From Metallyticus violacea (Eukaryota > Arthropoda > Insecta > Mantodea > Metallyticidae): DNA of 64,000 nucleotides. The translations under genes were made by a program, and so were the position numbers. The notes below the pieces were generated by a model that searched no databases, was not told the origin of the DNA, and worked only from the letters and a program-made list of their open reading frames with translations. Shown piece by piece: positions 31,905 through 43,117 of the stretch; the first letter of the stretch is position 1; every line of letters begins with the position of its first letter. Where the stretch lies: the NCBI GenBank assembly GCA_030762175.1, contig CM060831.1, positions 66,322,001-66,386,000 of the forward strand. Reading direction: 5' to 3'.

Positions 31905-33689
31905 TGCTGTAGTTCTACAACCTGTTCCTATTACTAGATGACTGAATGGACATGGTTTTTTTTATCAGCTCTTTCGGGACAAGAAGCAAGAAAGTAATCT
32001 TGTTTAATTTTGGCACCCATATTACTAAATGATCGAAAAATGTATTGTTGATCATATTCAGACATGTTATGATGACAAGTTTTAATATATTTTCTTACTA
32101 AAAGAAATGGTTTTCTCGCTTTTTCGGTTCTGGAGAAGTTGTGTATGATTTACCGCTGTCTGTATTGCTCCTCCTTTCTTCTGTTTATCACTCGTTTTTG
32201 TTCATGTGTAGCACAAGAGATGCACTAGTGAACAGCCTGCTTGAACTGACTAATTATTCAGTCTGACTGCTGCACGCACAATACTACGACAAAACAAGTC
32301 TCCTCTCGTACGTGAATTGACCTAGAGGTACAACATTTTGTTGCTATGTACTGTTGACACCTTACATACAAATTCACTATTATTCAGGCCATATCTACAA
32401 TAGAAAAAATCTCTGTGGTTAGAGAGGACATAGTATATAATCTATTTTATCTGTTTTAAATGTATTTATGTTATTTTTCCTTTTGTGTTTATATATGTAT
32501 GAACTGTTTAATGCTCTATAATGATAGAATTAAAATGATTGTTAATTGATTTTTTTCCCGTCATGTCTGGGGAAGGGGGCTATTTTCTAAGCATTTTAGT
32601 GTTTGATTTATTGTGTATATGTATAATTCTGTGTGGGTTTTTTTTATTCAAAATGCCTTATGTGTAAACAGGAGCACAAATGGTCTGGCTAGACCCGTGC
32701 GTTAGATAAATATTTCATTTATGTATCTAGTAAACCATTATTGAAACAAATACATTTACCTCCAGCACTGCTACTAAAGCATGAAATTTAAAATGCAAAG
32801 AAATTTCTTTTTGCTGTCCTGTAATATTCAAGAAAGGACTTAAAAGTATCGCTGTAGAACGCCCGATATTTTCATTAACTTATGATATACTTTTGGAACA
32901 TGCCACGCTTTCTCTGCCCACTCCTGCTGTGTTTTTTAACTTCCCTTGAGACTTAAGATTGTTCAGCTTCACGATAAACTGCTCTCTTTATCGATTATAT
33001 GACTGTATTAGCTTAAACTTTTGAACTCCCAATGAGCCAATGGCGTTGTTGAACGCTAATAGGTACTAAACAGAGAACGCTAAAAGCTACCCCTTTATCG
33101 GTACGTGCAACAGCTGGACTGGCTTACTGTGTTGTTAAAAAATCTGATTGAGGCACTAGGTTCCAGCTGTTGCTGGATATTACGCCTGCAATTACCAGAC
33201 TGGGTGGCAGTGAGCGTGCCCTAGATTTTCCAGGGCAGGAAGTCCGTTCCATATCGTTACGAAAATATCACGCTCCAGCAGGAAATCCAAACTATAGCTT
33301 TGTTCAGAGGAAGTTCACAAAACGTAAAGAAATCAAATATTAGTGGCTTTCTCTCTTTCAATAGTAGCAAAGGTAAGTAGCAACTACACTGAGTCCCGGT
33401 GCATGCTGTCAAAATGTGATAAGGAATTCTACTGTGCGCATTCTTCTTCTTTCAGTCAAGTACTAATCACTTAGTGCCTTGCTATTCCAATGTTTCCCAT
33501 TTGGCGTACGTTCAGTACATATTTTGTAAACAAGGCATATCAAAACTAATTTAGGATCATTATTTCAATTTTTTTCTTCAGTAGGATCTTTTCAAGTCAA
33601 GTTTATATGTTACTATACTCAAAATACACGTGAATACAGAAATATCTTGTGAGTTTATTTGGCTACGGACTGATAAGACGTGGCTTCGT
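31903..33689. other. Gene-free stretch
   Basis: A GC-richer patch at 33100-33290 has no recognised motif. No shared repeat seen. Confidence 0.45.
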
Positions 33690-33845
33690 ACTGCGAGAAA
33701 CCAAGCTTCAAGGTCGTATAATGCATGTGCAGGTAGCATCTCGAGTTAGTATGAGGGAGTCTTTGTCAGCAAGTACTTGTGCGTTCGTATGTTACTCTGT
33801 GTGTAAATTTTGTGCTAATTGTTCTTTGTTAGTAATGCCATTATA
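33690..33845 (+). mobile_element. Repeat E, copy 1, 5' part (split by mariner copy 3)
   Basis: It is homologous to 42110-42240: GTATAATGCATGTGCAGGTA, GTGTGTAAATTTTGTGCTA, and ATTGTTCTTTGTTAGTAATG then CCA. The last ATGCCA looks like the start codon region of a transposase gene whose remains resume at 35093. Confidence 0.75.
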
Positions 33846-33847
33846 TA

Positions 33848-35090
33848 CCAGGGTAGTTCCATTAGTTTCCGGCCTAACTATTTTCTAGGTATGATAAAGA
33901 CAAAAACTATATTTCACTTTGCAGTATAGCTACCCTTTACTGCAATACACTTCTCACATATTTGAATTAACATTTCAACACTCCCCCCCCCCCAAATACT
34001 CGGAAGTCTTGTCTGCAAAATGGGCATAAACAGCATCCATCATTTCTTCCTCACACTTAAATTTCCTTCCTCGAAAGTCCTTCTTGAGTTTTGAGAACAG
34101 GAAATAGTCACTGGGAGCTAGACCTGCACTGTAGGGTGATGAACAATCTCCTTGAAGCCACATTTCTTCACAGTTTCCTTTACAATAAGAACTGTGTGCA
34201 CAGGCGTGTTGTCGTGAAGAAGGCGCACACTACCATTCAGCTTTCCTCGCCTTTTCTCTTTGGTGAAAGCACGTAGTCTGTGCATTAGGTCAGCATGGTA
34301 CTCCCCATTTACTGTGGTGTTGCTCTCCTTGAAGTCAATGAAGAGTGTTCCTTCACAGTCTCAAAAGATTGTGGCCATGATCTTCTTGGTTGACTGAGTG
34401 ACCTTGGCCTTTAGAGGCGATGCTTCGCCAGGTTTACGCCACTCCATTGATTCTCTTTTGAACAAGGGATCATAGTAGAGAACCATAGTTTCATCTCCTG
34501 TAATTTGCAGAATTTCTTCCTCGTTGCTGTATCGAAGATCCCAAAATGCCTGACAATAGATGACTCTTTGCTGCTTTTGGACTGAGGAAAGAAGTTCAGG
34601 CACCCATCTTGCACTTACCTTATTCATATTTAAATGTTCACGAATAATTCGAAGGACTGTTGTTTTAGAAAGGTCCAACCTTACTGCTATTTCTGTAACT
34701 TTCAGCCGCCAGTCTTTCATAAATTCTCCTTCCACAAGAGCGATGTTTTCAGGAGTGCGCATCGCCAAGGACCGACCTGCACGCACTTCATCTTCAATAT
34801 TTTCTCGACCCATTCGAAAATGTTGAAGGGGATGCTTCCCCATATACACCGTTCAATCGCTGTTTAATTTTATTTGGAGTAAGTCTTTCTTTTGTGAAGA
34901 ATTTAATAACAGTTCTGTACTCCATTTTGAACATGTCACAATCTTCTACACATAGCCCTCTTTATGCAGCTAAATCTGAACAACTGAATAAGGCACAGCG
35001 GAAGTTAGAGCTGCAATTATTTACTTAACAGATAAGATATGACAGTAGATAAGATTTTTGTGAAGGCGATAATCCTTATTGGTTACAAGT
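33848..35090 (-). mobile_element. Mariner transposon, copy 3, right end eroded
   Basis: The left end CCAGGGTAGTTCCATTAGTT then TCCGGCC matches the copy 2 terminus, with TA at 33846-33847. The right side follows copy 2 to GTGAAGGCGATAATCCTTAT and then loses about 21 bp, so the right inverted repeat is largely missing. The minus-strand transposase is clearer than in copy 2: residues 1-162 (34849-34361) include TPENIALVEGEF, the helix-turn-helix KVTEIAVRLDLSKTTVLRII, WVPELLSSVQKQQRV, the first Asp in TGDETMVLYYDPLFK, and KIMATIF. The C-terminal SPYSAGLAPSDYFLFSKLKK carries the third Asp. Frameshifts inactivate it. It is inserted in repeat E. Confidence 0.93.
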
Positions 35091-35092
35091 TA

Positions 35093-35190
35093 CAAGAGAC
35101 AGGATTTCTCAATGACAAGAAAGTGTTCCGAACTGCCGTGTTCTTACGGAAGAAAAGTTAGATGAAATACATGAATTTGGTGTTTTTTAT
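35093..35190 (+). mobile_element. Repeat E, copy 1, 3' part
   Basis: It reads QETGFLNDKK, then a shifted VLTEEKLDEIHEFG. This is the linker after an N-terminal helix-turn-helix (DUF4817-like) domain of an insect transposase family, typically RETGSL.DKK...VLTEE.LDEI. The homologous DNA at 55621-55860 (minus) shares GTTCTTACGGAAG and the flanking sequence. The helix-turn-helix codons between ATGCCA and this point are absent. Confidence 0.72.
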
Positions 35191-35623
35191 CATTAGTGTT
35201 AAATAGATATAATTTCAAGTTTTCAGTAAAAATAAAAATACTATCATTACGCTAGGCAAATCCATCTTCCCCTTTTTACGGTTGCGGTGGTTGCACTTTG
35301 CCATTAAACGGTCCACCTCAGGCGGCCCGCAACTTAAATAATCTCACTGCATTATTTTAATAAAAATATTACCATAATATATCCTGATTGACCAATTATT
35401 TCTGCTACTTATATTGCCTACATAAAGCTTAAACAATGATTTCCAACTTAAATTTTTATTGTTGCATACATATTTATACATAATTTTTATTACTACAGTT
35501 CATATGTGTTTAGCACATTCACGTCAGTATATACTAAAATAGTTATGTCAGAGTTCAAATTTTATAAAAAGTGACATTAAGAAATATAATGTATTACAGT
35601 CCTCAGTCTGTGCAGATCGCACG
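35191..35623. other. AT-rich spacer
   Basis: Nothing recognised. Confidence 0.45.
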
Positions 35624-35882
35624 TTATGTCAAGACATCTCAGGTCATCAGCGACATCCAATTCAGGGCGTGAAATGGCCGACAAATTTTGCTCAGAGATC
35701 TTTTTTTCAGGCTTATCGTGCCGTAAATGTACGACACGGAACCCATGGCTTTACTTCTCTTTCGAAGGAAGCCGAAGGAATTTTACGCCCGAAAATGTCC
35801 AGCGTTTCTGATCCAGATCGAACCCCTCGATCTTGGGTTTAGGAGGCAAGTATTGTTACCACTACACCACCAGGACCGACAA
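35624..35882 (-). mobile_element. SINE family A, copy 2
   Basis: The minus-strand head GTCGGTCCTGGTGGTGTAG, box B-like GGTTCGATCTGG and body (CTTCCTTCGAAAGAGAAG, CATGGGTTCCGTGTCGTACA) match copy 1, truncated at the 3' tail before the AGAGCGTCC terminus. No target duplication found. Confidence 0.88.
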
Positions 35883-35919
35883 TACAAGAATACGAAAACC
35901 TTTGTATATTTTGAAATAC

Positions 35920-36478
35920 CCGCGATGACATTTCTTTGCAGCAATCTATGGATGATAAATTTATCAGGAGAATTGTCATGTGTGATGAAAAATAGCTAAT
36001 TACCGCAACCCTGACACCTCAAAACAGTGGTTTGATCCTCGTTAGCCTGCCAAAGTCATCGCTAAACAAAGTAATGTTATGGTCTGGGGGAATTTTGAAG
36101 TTGTAATTCTCTGGGATTTGTTCCAATAAAGGGTGCAGTCCATGCGGATCATTATTCTCAACATATTGAAAAAAAAAAATGGAAAAATGGAGGTATTAGA
36201 AGGAATCGAGTCGCTACCACACCCAGCATATAGTCCTGAAAAATGCTTACTTCTAAAAATAAATACTCACAAATCGGATTAATTCTGTTTTTACAAACAA
36301 TTTTAATTTGTTTTGTGCCTTCAGATTGCCATCTGCTTCGATGGAAGATGAACTTTCGACACGCATGGAAGAAATTTCGTAAACATTGAAGCCGTGGAAA
36401 TGGGATCGCCGAATTCTTCGCATCAGAATCCAGAAACTTGTACTGGACAACAAACCTAGCTGAAAGCTGACTCACCAC
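35920..36478 (+). pseudogene. Mariner transposase remnant, copy 5 (distinct lineage)
   Basis: Reading across frames: LQQSMDDKFIRRIVMCDEK (first catalytic Asp in CDEK), NYRNPDTSKQWFDPR, PAKVIAKQSNVMVWGNFEV, ESLPHPAYSPEKCLL (at the third Asp region), SMEDELSTR, NFVNIEAVEMG, then IAEFFASESRNLYW and TNLAES. The CDEKW..Y.NPDTSKQW.DP signature marks a mariner lineage different from copies 2 and 3, where the motif is GDETMVLYYDP. The segment with the second Asp is degraded, and about 90 bp of unrelated AT-rich sequence interrupts it near 36250-36330. Confidence 0.85.
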
Positions 36479-36949
36479 TACAGAATCTAATGTCCTTCAT
36501 TTTGAAGATAGTTTGTTTTTTTGTCAGAGCACATTGCAAATAAACCTTTGCTTAAAACTACGTCAGTTGTGACTCTTATGAGTCCGTGTTTATAATGACT
36601 AATTATTGGGAAATGGTAATCTTCATAGGTAAAACCCTAATTTAGTGGACGATAAAGTAATTATATCGCAGTTCTTTCTTCTTCTTTATTTTAAAGCAGT
36701 ATATGGGGCATGGTTCCTTGGTAGCATTAAATGCTGAAAACTTAAGCAATTATAACAGAAGCTCAGTGAGAACCTGAGGATGATTGTAGTTTAAGGGTGC
36801 AAAACAGCAAAGGTCATTAGCGCCCAGAACCTGTGGAATATTTCGAGTATCTAGAATATGTATTGAAAAAAAATGTGGATAAAGAAAAAGACATTGTAGA
36901 TAGAATAATTTCAAAGTTAAAGAATTAAAGGATAAAGTCTTTTAAAACG
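36479..36949. other. Spacer
   Basis: The phrase AAGGTCATTAGCGCCCAG near 36810-36828 looks like a repeat end, but no second copy was found in this window. Confidence 0.4.
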
Positions 36950-37405
36950 TGTGTATATCTTCCTGTATAGAATCGTCATTTCTCTTAACTAAACATACAT
37001 TGATCAGGAAAACGGAATAAGCTAGGCCACCATAATTTTTCTGATTTCATTGCTAGTATTTTAATTTGCATTTCCAAACGCTACTTATTCTAATTTCTTT
37101 GACAAACTTCAAACTTCAAACACAAATTTCCGATAAAATTTTTCTCTCTCTCCACTGAATATGTAAATTCAAATATGTGCGCAGTATCGTAAATTGCAAT
37201 TTTGGAAAGTTCTGAATAAATTTCGCATGCACACGACAGCTGATTTGTATTTAAATTAACGTTTGTTGATCTACAGTTAACTGTATAATCATGTTTGAGA
37301 ATGAATGTATACTGCCGTAAGACCGACATGGAAGAGAATTAGAAAGCGACGTTCAAGGACATGAGAAAGGAGGAGTGAGCGGAGCTGCTGCTGTACATAG
37401 CTGAA
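36950..37405. mobile_element. Repeat G, copy 1 (probable non-autonomous DNA element)
   Basis: The right half aligns with 63420-63620: TCTCTCTCTCCACTGAATATGT-like DNA, TAAATTCAAATATGTGCGCA, TATACTGCCGTAAGACCG, and ATGAGAAAGGAGGAGTGAGC. The left part matches only weakly (ACATTGATCAGGAAAACGG against CATTGCATCGGAAAAAACG). The terminal inverted repeats are visible only in copy 2, so boundaries here are approximate. Confidence 0.55.
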
Positions 37406-39134
37406 AACCTGTATTTGGTTTCGCCTTCAACCGTTCCCGGTCTGTTAGTCTAAACGTGAAAGGCTTTGTTCACGATCAACTATAAAGCACCTATACGTAT
37501 GGGTATTATAAAATTACACATAAATGTTAACATGTGTAAAAATTGCGTTAAATATCAAATACCGAAACACAGTAAGAGGAGGGAAAGAGAGAGTAGAGAC
37601 ATACAGAGTAGGCACTTCAGAAAAATGAATGTTGAAAGCGAAGATTTAAAAGAATTCCTTTGATTTCTGTAGAGCATGTAAATATTAATTTCTGTGCCAT
37701 TTTACTATACATTAAGAGGCAGTTTCTCAAGTGCAATGAAAATATATTAAATCTTTACTTGTTCAGAGGGCTGAAAGGCAGTCTAGCCCTAGTCTAGAGG
37801 GAATGTTCAAATAACAGATGGGCCAAGTTTTAATCAGAGCTAACAAGAAATTACCGTGCTGGAAAAGGTTGGAGCTAAGTCATTAATATTAGCTAGGATA
37901 TGCTACAAATGTTTCAACAGACAGAGCCCTCTGTGCTTACTTCAGCAGGACGAATACAGACAAGACTCATGAAAATGAATGCATAGGCCGTTTCCTCAGG
38001 GAGGGTTAAATAAGCTACCAAGTTTGTGAATGACCCAACGGGAAAACAAGGCATAGTGTCCGCACATCTTAATTAAGGGACAAAGTTTTGTTTCCTGTTA
38101 GGAGCTATTTTGCAATAACTTCGGTCAAATTACTGGTTACTGCCTTGAGAAATTTCATTTTAAGTATTGTCTACCTAACTACATCAATTAACTACCACTG
38201 CTGAATTCAGTTAAGCTTCTAAATGACACAGATATCTAATAATGCAAAAATAATATTCTCTATATTACCAGTTAACACTGCAGAAAACAATATATGACTT
38301 GATTTTCTGCTTTTGTTTCTTTAATACTGTCATTCTGCTGTTTGAGTAACTCTATTTTTGCCTCCTGTTAGGTACCATAAAAGATTTCTTTAGATAATGT
38401 TATATAGTATAGTAATGGATAAATGGAAAATCCATAATCTCAATTTTTTACATACGATATATATGTTACATGCAGTTTTCTTTATTATGTAGTATTTTAT
38501 TACTTACATAAAAATATTAAGTATTTCTCCAATTGATATGATTCTTCAAAATACAGCCAACTACATATCTCAAATATTTCATTTCAGCAGTTTGTATCAT
38601 TCTTTTACCAATTTTGTTATAACCCAGTCTTTAAATTTTTAAGTCAAAATTGTCCGCCATTGTTTTACAACAATTTAAAAGCGTGTCGTTCCTAGTTTTG
38701 TTCCTTAATGTTCTTTTTATTCTACCACATATATTCTGAAAGTTATCAACTTTGTGTTTTAGATCCTTATCATAATCACAAGACACATCTCGCAAATAAA
38801 TTAATATTTTACTTATTCTATTGGGTTATTATTAATATAATTTTTGCTGCTTTTGAAATTTTTTAACAAATACTTTTGATTTTTCAGTTGATATTATTAA
38901 ATCTACAAAATAAGTCGTACAAATACTGCAGGAGAAAATTCCCTGGTAAATTTCCAGGTATAACATCATCAAATTTCGAACCCAAGGCGTCTTCATTGAC
39001 AGAGAAGAAACTTTATGAAATGGGTTATTGATTAGGAAGTCTTTAACACGATTATATCAGTAGTTGGTATATTTATTGGCAGTGCGTATAAAGCCACTGA
39101 GCTGCAGCATTTTCATACATATAAAATTACTGTT
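37406..39134. other. Gene-free stretch
   Basis: Nothing recognised apart from AT-rich runs. Confidence 0.45.
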
Positions 39135-39290
39135 GCATGTGAAATAAAACACAAGGAGGTGCTGAAACAAAATATCCGGGAGGCAGTTTACAATGTTCGG
39201 GAGGATGAATTGCGGCGAGTGTCTCCAAAGATTTTCAAAAGGATTCAGCATGTTTCACAGCGAAAACTAGGTACTTCAGATCTACGAGTT
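39135..39290 (+). pseudogene. Tc1/IS630-type transposase C-terminal fragment
   Basis: The plus-strand frame reads KEVLKQNIREAVYNVREDEL, then RRVSPKIFKRIQHV, and stops at about 39294. LKQNIRE...V.E..LRRV..N...R is the helical tail that follows the last catalytic residue in insect Tc1/IS630-like transposases (family knowledge). No ends, DDE core or inverted repeats were seen around it. Confidence 0.7.
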
Positions 39291-40453
39291 CTATGATGGC
39301 AAGTACAATATTAATTTTTATTTACTATTAATAAACAAAACAATGCCGAATAGGAATTCCGAACGGGCGATAGGATTTCTCTTTGCAGGTGTCGTGGTAG
39401 TTACGAAGTAAATATCCGTCATCAAAATTAATTTACGATTGCGTAGTGGAATGAGGATCCTGTTAATGTACGTACTGAAATATTTTAATGCCCACATTTC
39501 TATATTTTATCATTTATCCACTCTTAATTTAAAGCTATACTATGAAAATATATTTCATTTTATTTCTTTCACTACTTTATTCGTCTTAACGGTTTTTTTC
39601 CCTTCTGTATAACATACGATACTAAAATGTGAGAGCATTTTTTAAAATCTGAAAATTCCTTTATAATTCACCACATTTCTTCTCTAATGCCTATATAAGA
39701 AACATAAAAATTACTCTGCATTTCTTCTACCAACCATTCATAACACACTGTTTAAGTTTTTGGAGCTTGGCCTTATGATTTAATTTCAAGTAAGGCTTAC
39801 ATATTAGTTAGAATTTTATTACTTGTCATAATCAATGAGTATTCACTTTTCCTATTTAGGTGCTATAGTCAGCAATTGCCTATTACCAACTCTATTCGCC
39901 ATTTTTATAGAGTTATTTCATGTTCGTGTCCCATTCAGAATTCTTTTAAAAATCATTGAGATGTAGTTCATCTGTAGCAGAATCCGCGACTTGAAGGACC
40001 CGACCAGAGTCCCTTCAATCATTTTCAGGGTTCCTGCTGAGCCTTCTACGCTGCCGCAGTGGCTTCGGAACATATAATCCCTACCGTACATCACCCCAGT
40101 AGGCATTTATCTACTTCCCCCCGCCCCGGAGCGAGGTTGGCGTAAATCATGCACGGTTGATCCCTAATCACGGTAATCTGTACACGGGTAATTTAGAGTA
40201 CACTGTTGTTGGTTAGACTGTGATTTGTTGGCTTAAAATGTGAAAGGTGCAAACTTGCTACCCGTTTGAATAAAAACACGGATACGTGGCCTAACTGAAA
40301 TAAAAGAAAAAACTATCCATACCATACAGAAAAATATATTGTATAGAACAAATTGTATAAAAATCGGAAATTTTATTCATGTTTATCACTTTACTGTCAT
40401 TTAACGTATGCAGGTTTTTTGTTTATAAAACTACACTGTTATTTTATGTTAAA
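39291..40453. other. Gene-free stretch
   Basis: A GC-richer segment at 39940-40150 with a 62-codon minus-strand frame shows no recognised family. Confidence 0.4.
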
Positions 40454-40499
40454 ATGAATGAATGAATAAATAAATTAATTAATTAATTAATTAATTAAT
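40454..40499. repeat. (AATG)n/(AATT)n tract at the SINE C tail
   Basis: AATGAATGAATG runs into repeated AATT. On the minus strand it is the simple-repeat tail following the ACACCATTAA end of SINE C. Confidence 0.92.
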
Positions 40500-40776
40500 G
40501 GTGTTTAACGCCCGTTTTTGCTACAGAGGCACCACAGACGATGACACTGATGATACATGAGATGAAATTATACATTGGGAAATGAATTATTTTTTTAAGG
40601 AAGGAATCGTTCCAGGCCTAAGTTTTGGGTACCTTCCCGGCATTTGCCATTTATGAGGAATGAGAAAAACCCGGAAAAAACATCAGTCAGGGAGGACGGT
40701 CCTGGCGGGATTCGAACCCCAGACTTCCCGCTTACGAGTCCGCGCCTTAACGACCTCGGCCACCCGTGGCGGTATT
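40500..40776 (-). mobile_element. SINE family C, copy 3 (most complete)
   Basis: The minus-strand head is CCGCCACGGGTGGCCGAGG then TCGTTAAGG. The box A resembles Leu/Ser-type tRNAs, and the box B is GGGGTTCGAATCCCGCCAGG. The body includes CCTCCCTGACTGATG, AAATGGCAAATGCCGGGAAG and TAGGCCTGGAACGATTCC. The end is CTGTGGTGCCTCTG, then ACGGGCGTTAAACACCATTAA-like sequence passing into an AATT tail. It is the best template here for the family. Confidence 0.92.
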
Positions 40777-42109
40777 TATGTTACAATGATATAATATATA
40801 ATATTATATTTATTACTATTATTATTATATTATATTTAACGCTAAATACAGAGAATTAAAATAAATAAAAACTAAAACATGATATTTTTCATATATCTCA
40901 GTGTTCTGACCCCCTTAAACCACGTTTATTGTTACTGTTAAAAGAAAATGTATAAATTATTAATCACCTATCTTTTGTTATGAGGATCGTAACAATTTGT
41001 GGCAGATAAAATGTAATACATTAATAAATTACTATAGTTTTGTTAAAAATGAGCACGAAAGCTTCGATAAGGCCTTCTCAATTATTCTTCAATGTCCACA
41101 GAGCTCAAACTTATATATTTTAATGCTAGCATTTAAAGGCTCGAAGAATGAGAAAACCTGTCAGTTTGTTCCTTTTCTGCCACGAATGTCTACGAACGTG
41201 CTCTTTTCTGAATCGAGGGGCTTACAAATGCATTAAATATGTAAATGGACGCATTACAGGAGCAATAATATATTCCTTACGGCTTAAGAGTACTTATTTT
41301 TCAACCCTATTCGCTGGTATCTTGAAGCAAATTCAACACGTGAAGAATATTCCTTATATAGAAATGAAATGTAGTCAGTAGTCGACAGAGTAGAAAAGGA
41401 ATAGCGTAACCTAGGTGATAAGAGGCAGGAGTATTTTTTTCATCACCTTAAGAAAGAAATACTAAGAGAAAGCAAGAAGAAGTAACTGAACTGCTTGTTT
41501 AATTTTTCAAGGAAAGACTGGAGTACATGCATGGCGTTTTACCAGTGCGCCCAACGGATATATTCTAGACGGGTAATCGATCACCTCGAAATACAAGAGG
41601 ATATTATATCATTATGAATGTTTTATTGTGTTGATGAACAACAAGCGCACAGAGGATCCAGAGAGTATATCGTCAGAGTACCTTTTACTTCCGCATTCTG
41701 TCTCCATTTGCTTACTAAATTACGTAGATTCCGGTAGGAGTACAAAGGAAAATAAGCGCGATATTTTTTTCTTCTTGCATTTGTATCTAATGCATTGAGT
41801 GAGTGATTCTATAAATTAATTATAAAGACAGACACATTTTTGTATACCCGTTTAGCTTCACAATAATTGTACGTTTGTTTCTAATGCATTACTTTATTTT
41901 TAAATATATGAAAGCTTAAAATATATCAGTGCTATAGAAAACATTTTACTATAACTGTTTTTAAGCTAAATTCCTAATGATTTTAGGTTCTTTTGTAACT
42001 TTAACAGACCTATAAAAGATCAGAATTAGCTACTTCCTTGCCACCATTAATACAGTGAGATTATTCGAGTAGCCGGTCCACAGAGAGCAGTTGCATGTGG
42101 GAGAAGTCA
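40777..42109. other. Gene-free stretch
   Basis: Two overlapping short plus-strand frames at 40997-41381 have no recognised motif. Confidence 0.4.
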
Positions 42110-42330
42110 GTAAAGGCCTTTAATGCGTATGCAGGTAGGAGTTTGTATTTGTATTTCGGCGAGTGGTTGTGAGTTTGTGTTAATCGGTTCTTTCATTGTG
42201 TAAATTGTGCTCCAGTTGTTCTTGGTTAGTTATGCCACAAGATAAGTGTTCTTAAGGAAGAAAAATGAAATACGGAAATTTCTACGCAAATTCCGCAATG
42301 TATTGCCGCTGAGGGGCATCTCTTATTACA
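42110..42330 (+). mobile_element. Repeat E, copy 2
   Basis: Its 5' part matches 33690-33845 (GCGTATGCAGGTAGGAG, TTGTGCTCCAGTTGTTCTTG, GTTAGTTATGCCACAAG). Its 3' part matches the reverse complement of 55621-55680 (GCAATGTATTGCCGCTGAGG then GGC). ATGCCACAAG marks the presumed start codon region. As in copy 1, the helix-turn-helix codons are missing, so both appear to descend from one internally deleted element. Confidence 0.75.
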
Positions 42331-42476
42331 CAGATTAGTACTTACCATTTTAATTTTTACTACAATATCATTCTATGCTTTCAGTAAAATTATAAAAACT
42401 GAAATAAAAATAGTAACTTCTAAGCTGCACTTTCGCAGTAAGTAGCCCATAACTTAAATAACCTCAAGGAAATTGA

Positions 42477-42477
<1 letters not shown>

Positions 42478-42519
<42 letters not shown>
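42478..42519. repeat. (AAT)n microsatellite
   Basis: About 14 AAT units. Confidence 0.97.
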
Positions 42520-43084
42520 TGCGGAAGCAAAGCAAAAGTAAAATACAGTGCATTTCCTCTGCGTATTTGAACGCGCAATTGGCAAAGTACTTATCGACTG
42601 AGGTCTTCTCTAGGGCCGATATTTTCACACAACAAAAATAAATAAATAAAATAATAAATGTGTTGTTGACAAATGTTTAACGTAAAGATGAAGGAGGACA
42701 CTGTAAACAGTTTTACCTATGCCAAATCAAAATGTTAACTTACGAACAGAAACAAAAGACTTCAGCAGCCTATCAAATAGAATTTGAGAGATTACCTGTA
42801 AAAGAAAGAAAAACATTTCATTAGCAATCTGCTACAGCGTTCATCCTTTTTAACTATGTTTATATTGTTTGAAATAAATGGCTAGAGCAACAATTCTAAT
42901 TTGAATATTATCATTACAAAGTTTTTTAAAGCTTATAACAAGAAAAATATATTACAACTGAACTTTCATTTATATAACTCTTTTGTGCAAAGACAAAGAC
43001 AGTATTTCTCTGTAGGAAATAAACTTATTTACCTAAATGCCAATATTAGTATTTGAATATCAAGAAATTAAAGGTTAAATTGTT
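42520..43084. other. AT-rich spacer
   Basis: Nothing recognised. Confidence 0.45.
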
Positions 43085-43117
43085 ATTATCATCATTATTA
43101 TCATCATCATCATCATC
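43085..43117. repeat. (ATC/ATT)n microsatellite
   Basis: Imperfect ATT and ATC units ending in a run of CATCATCATC. Confidence 0.9.

Noticed and set aside
42478..43117. Regularly spaced repeats that might suggest a CRISPR-like array
   Set aside because: They are trinucleotide microsatellites with no unique spacers; the DNA is eukaryotic in character.
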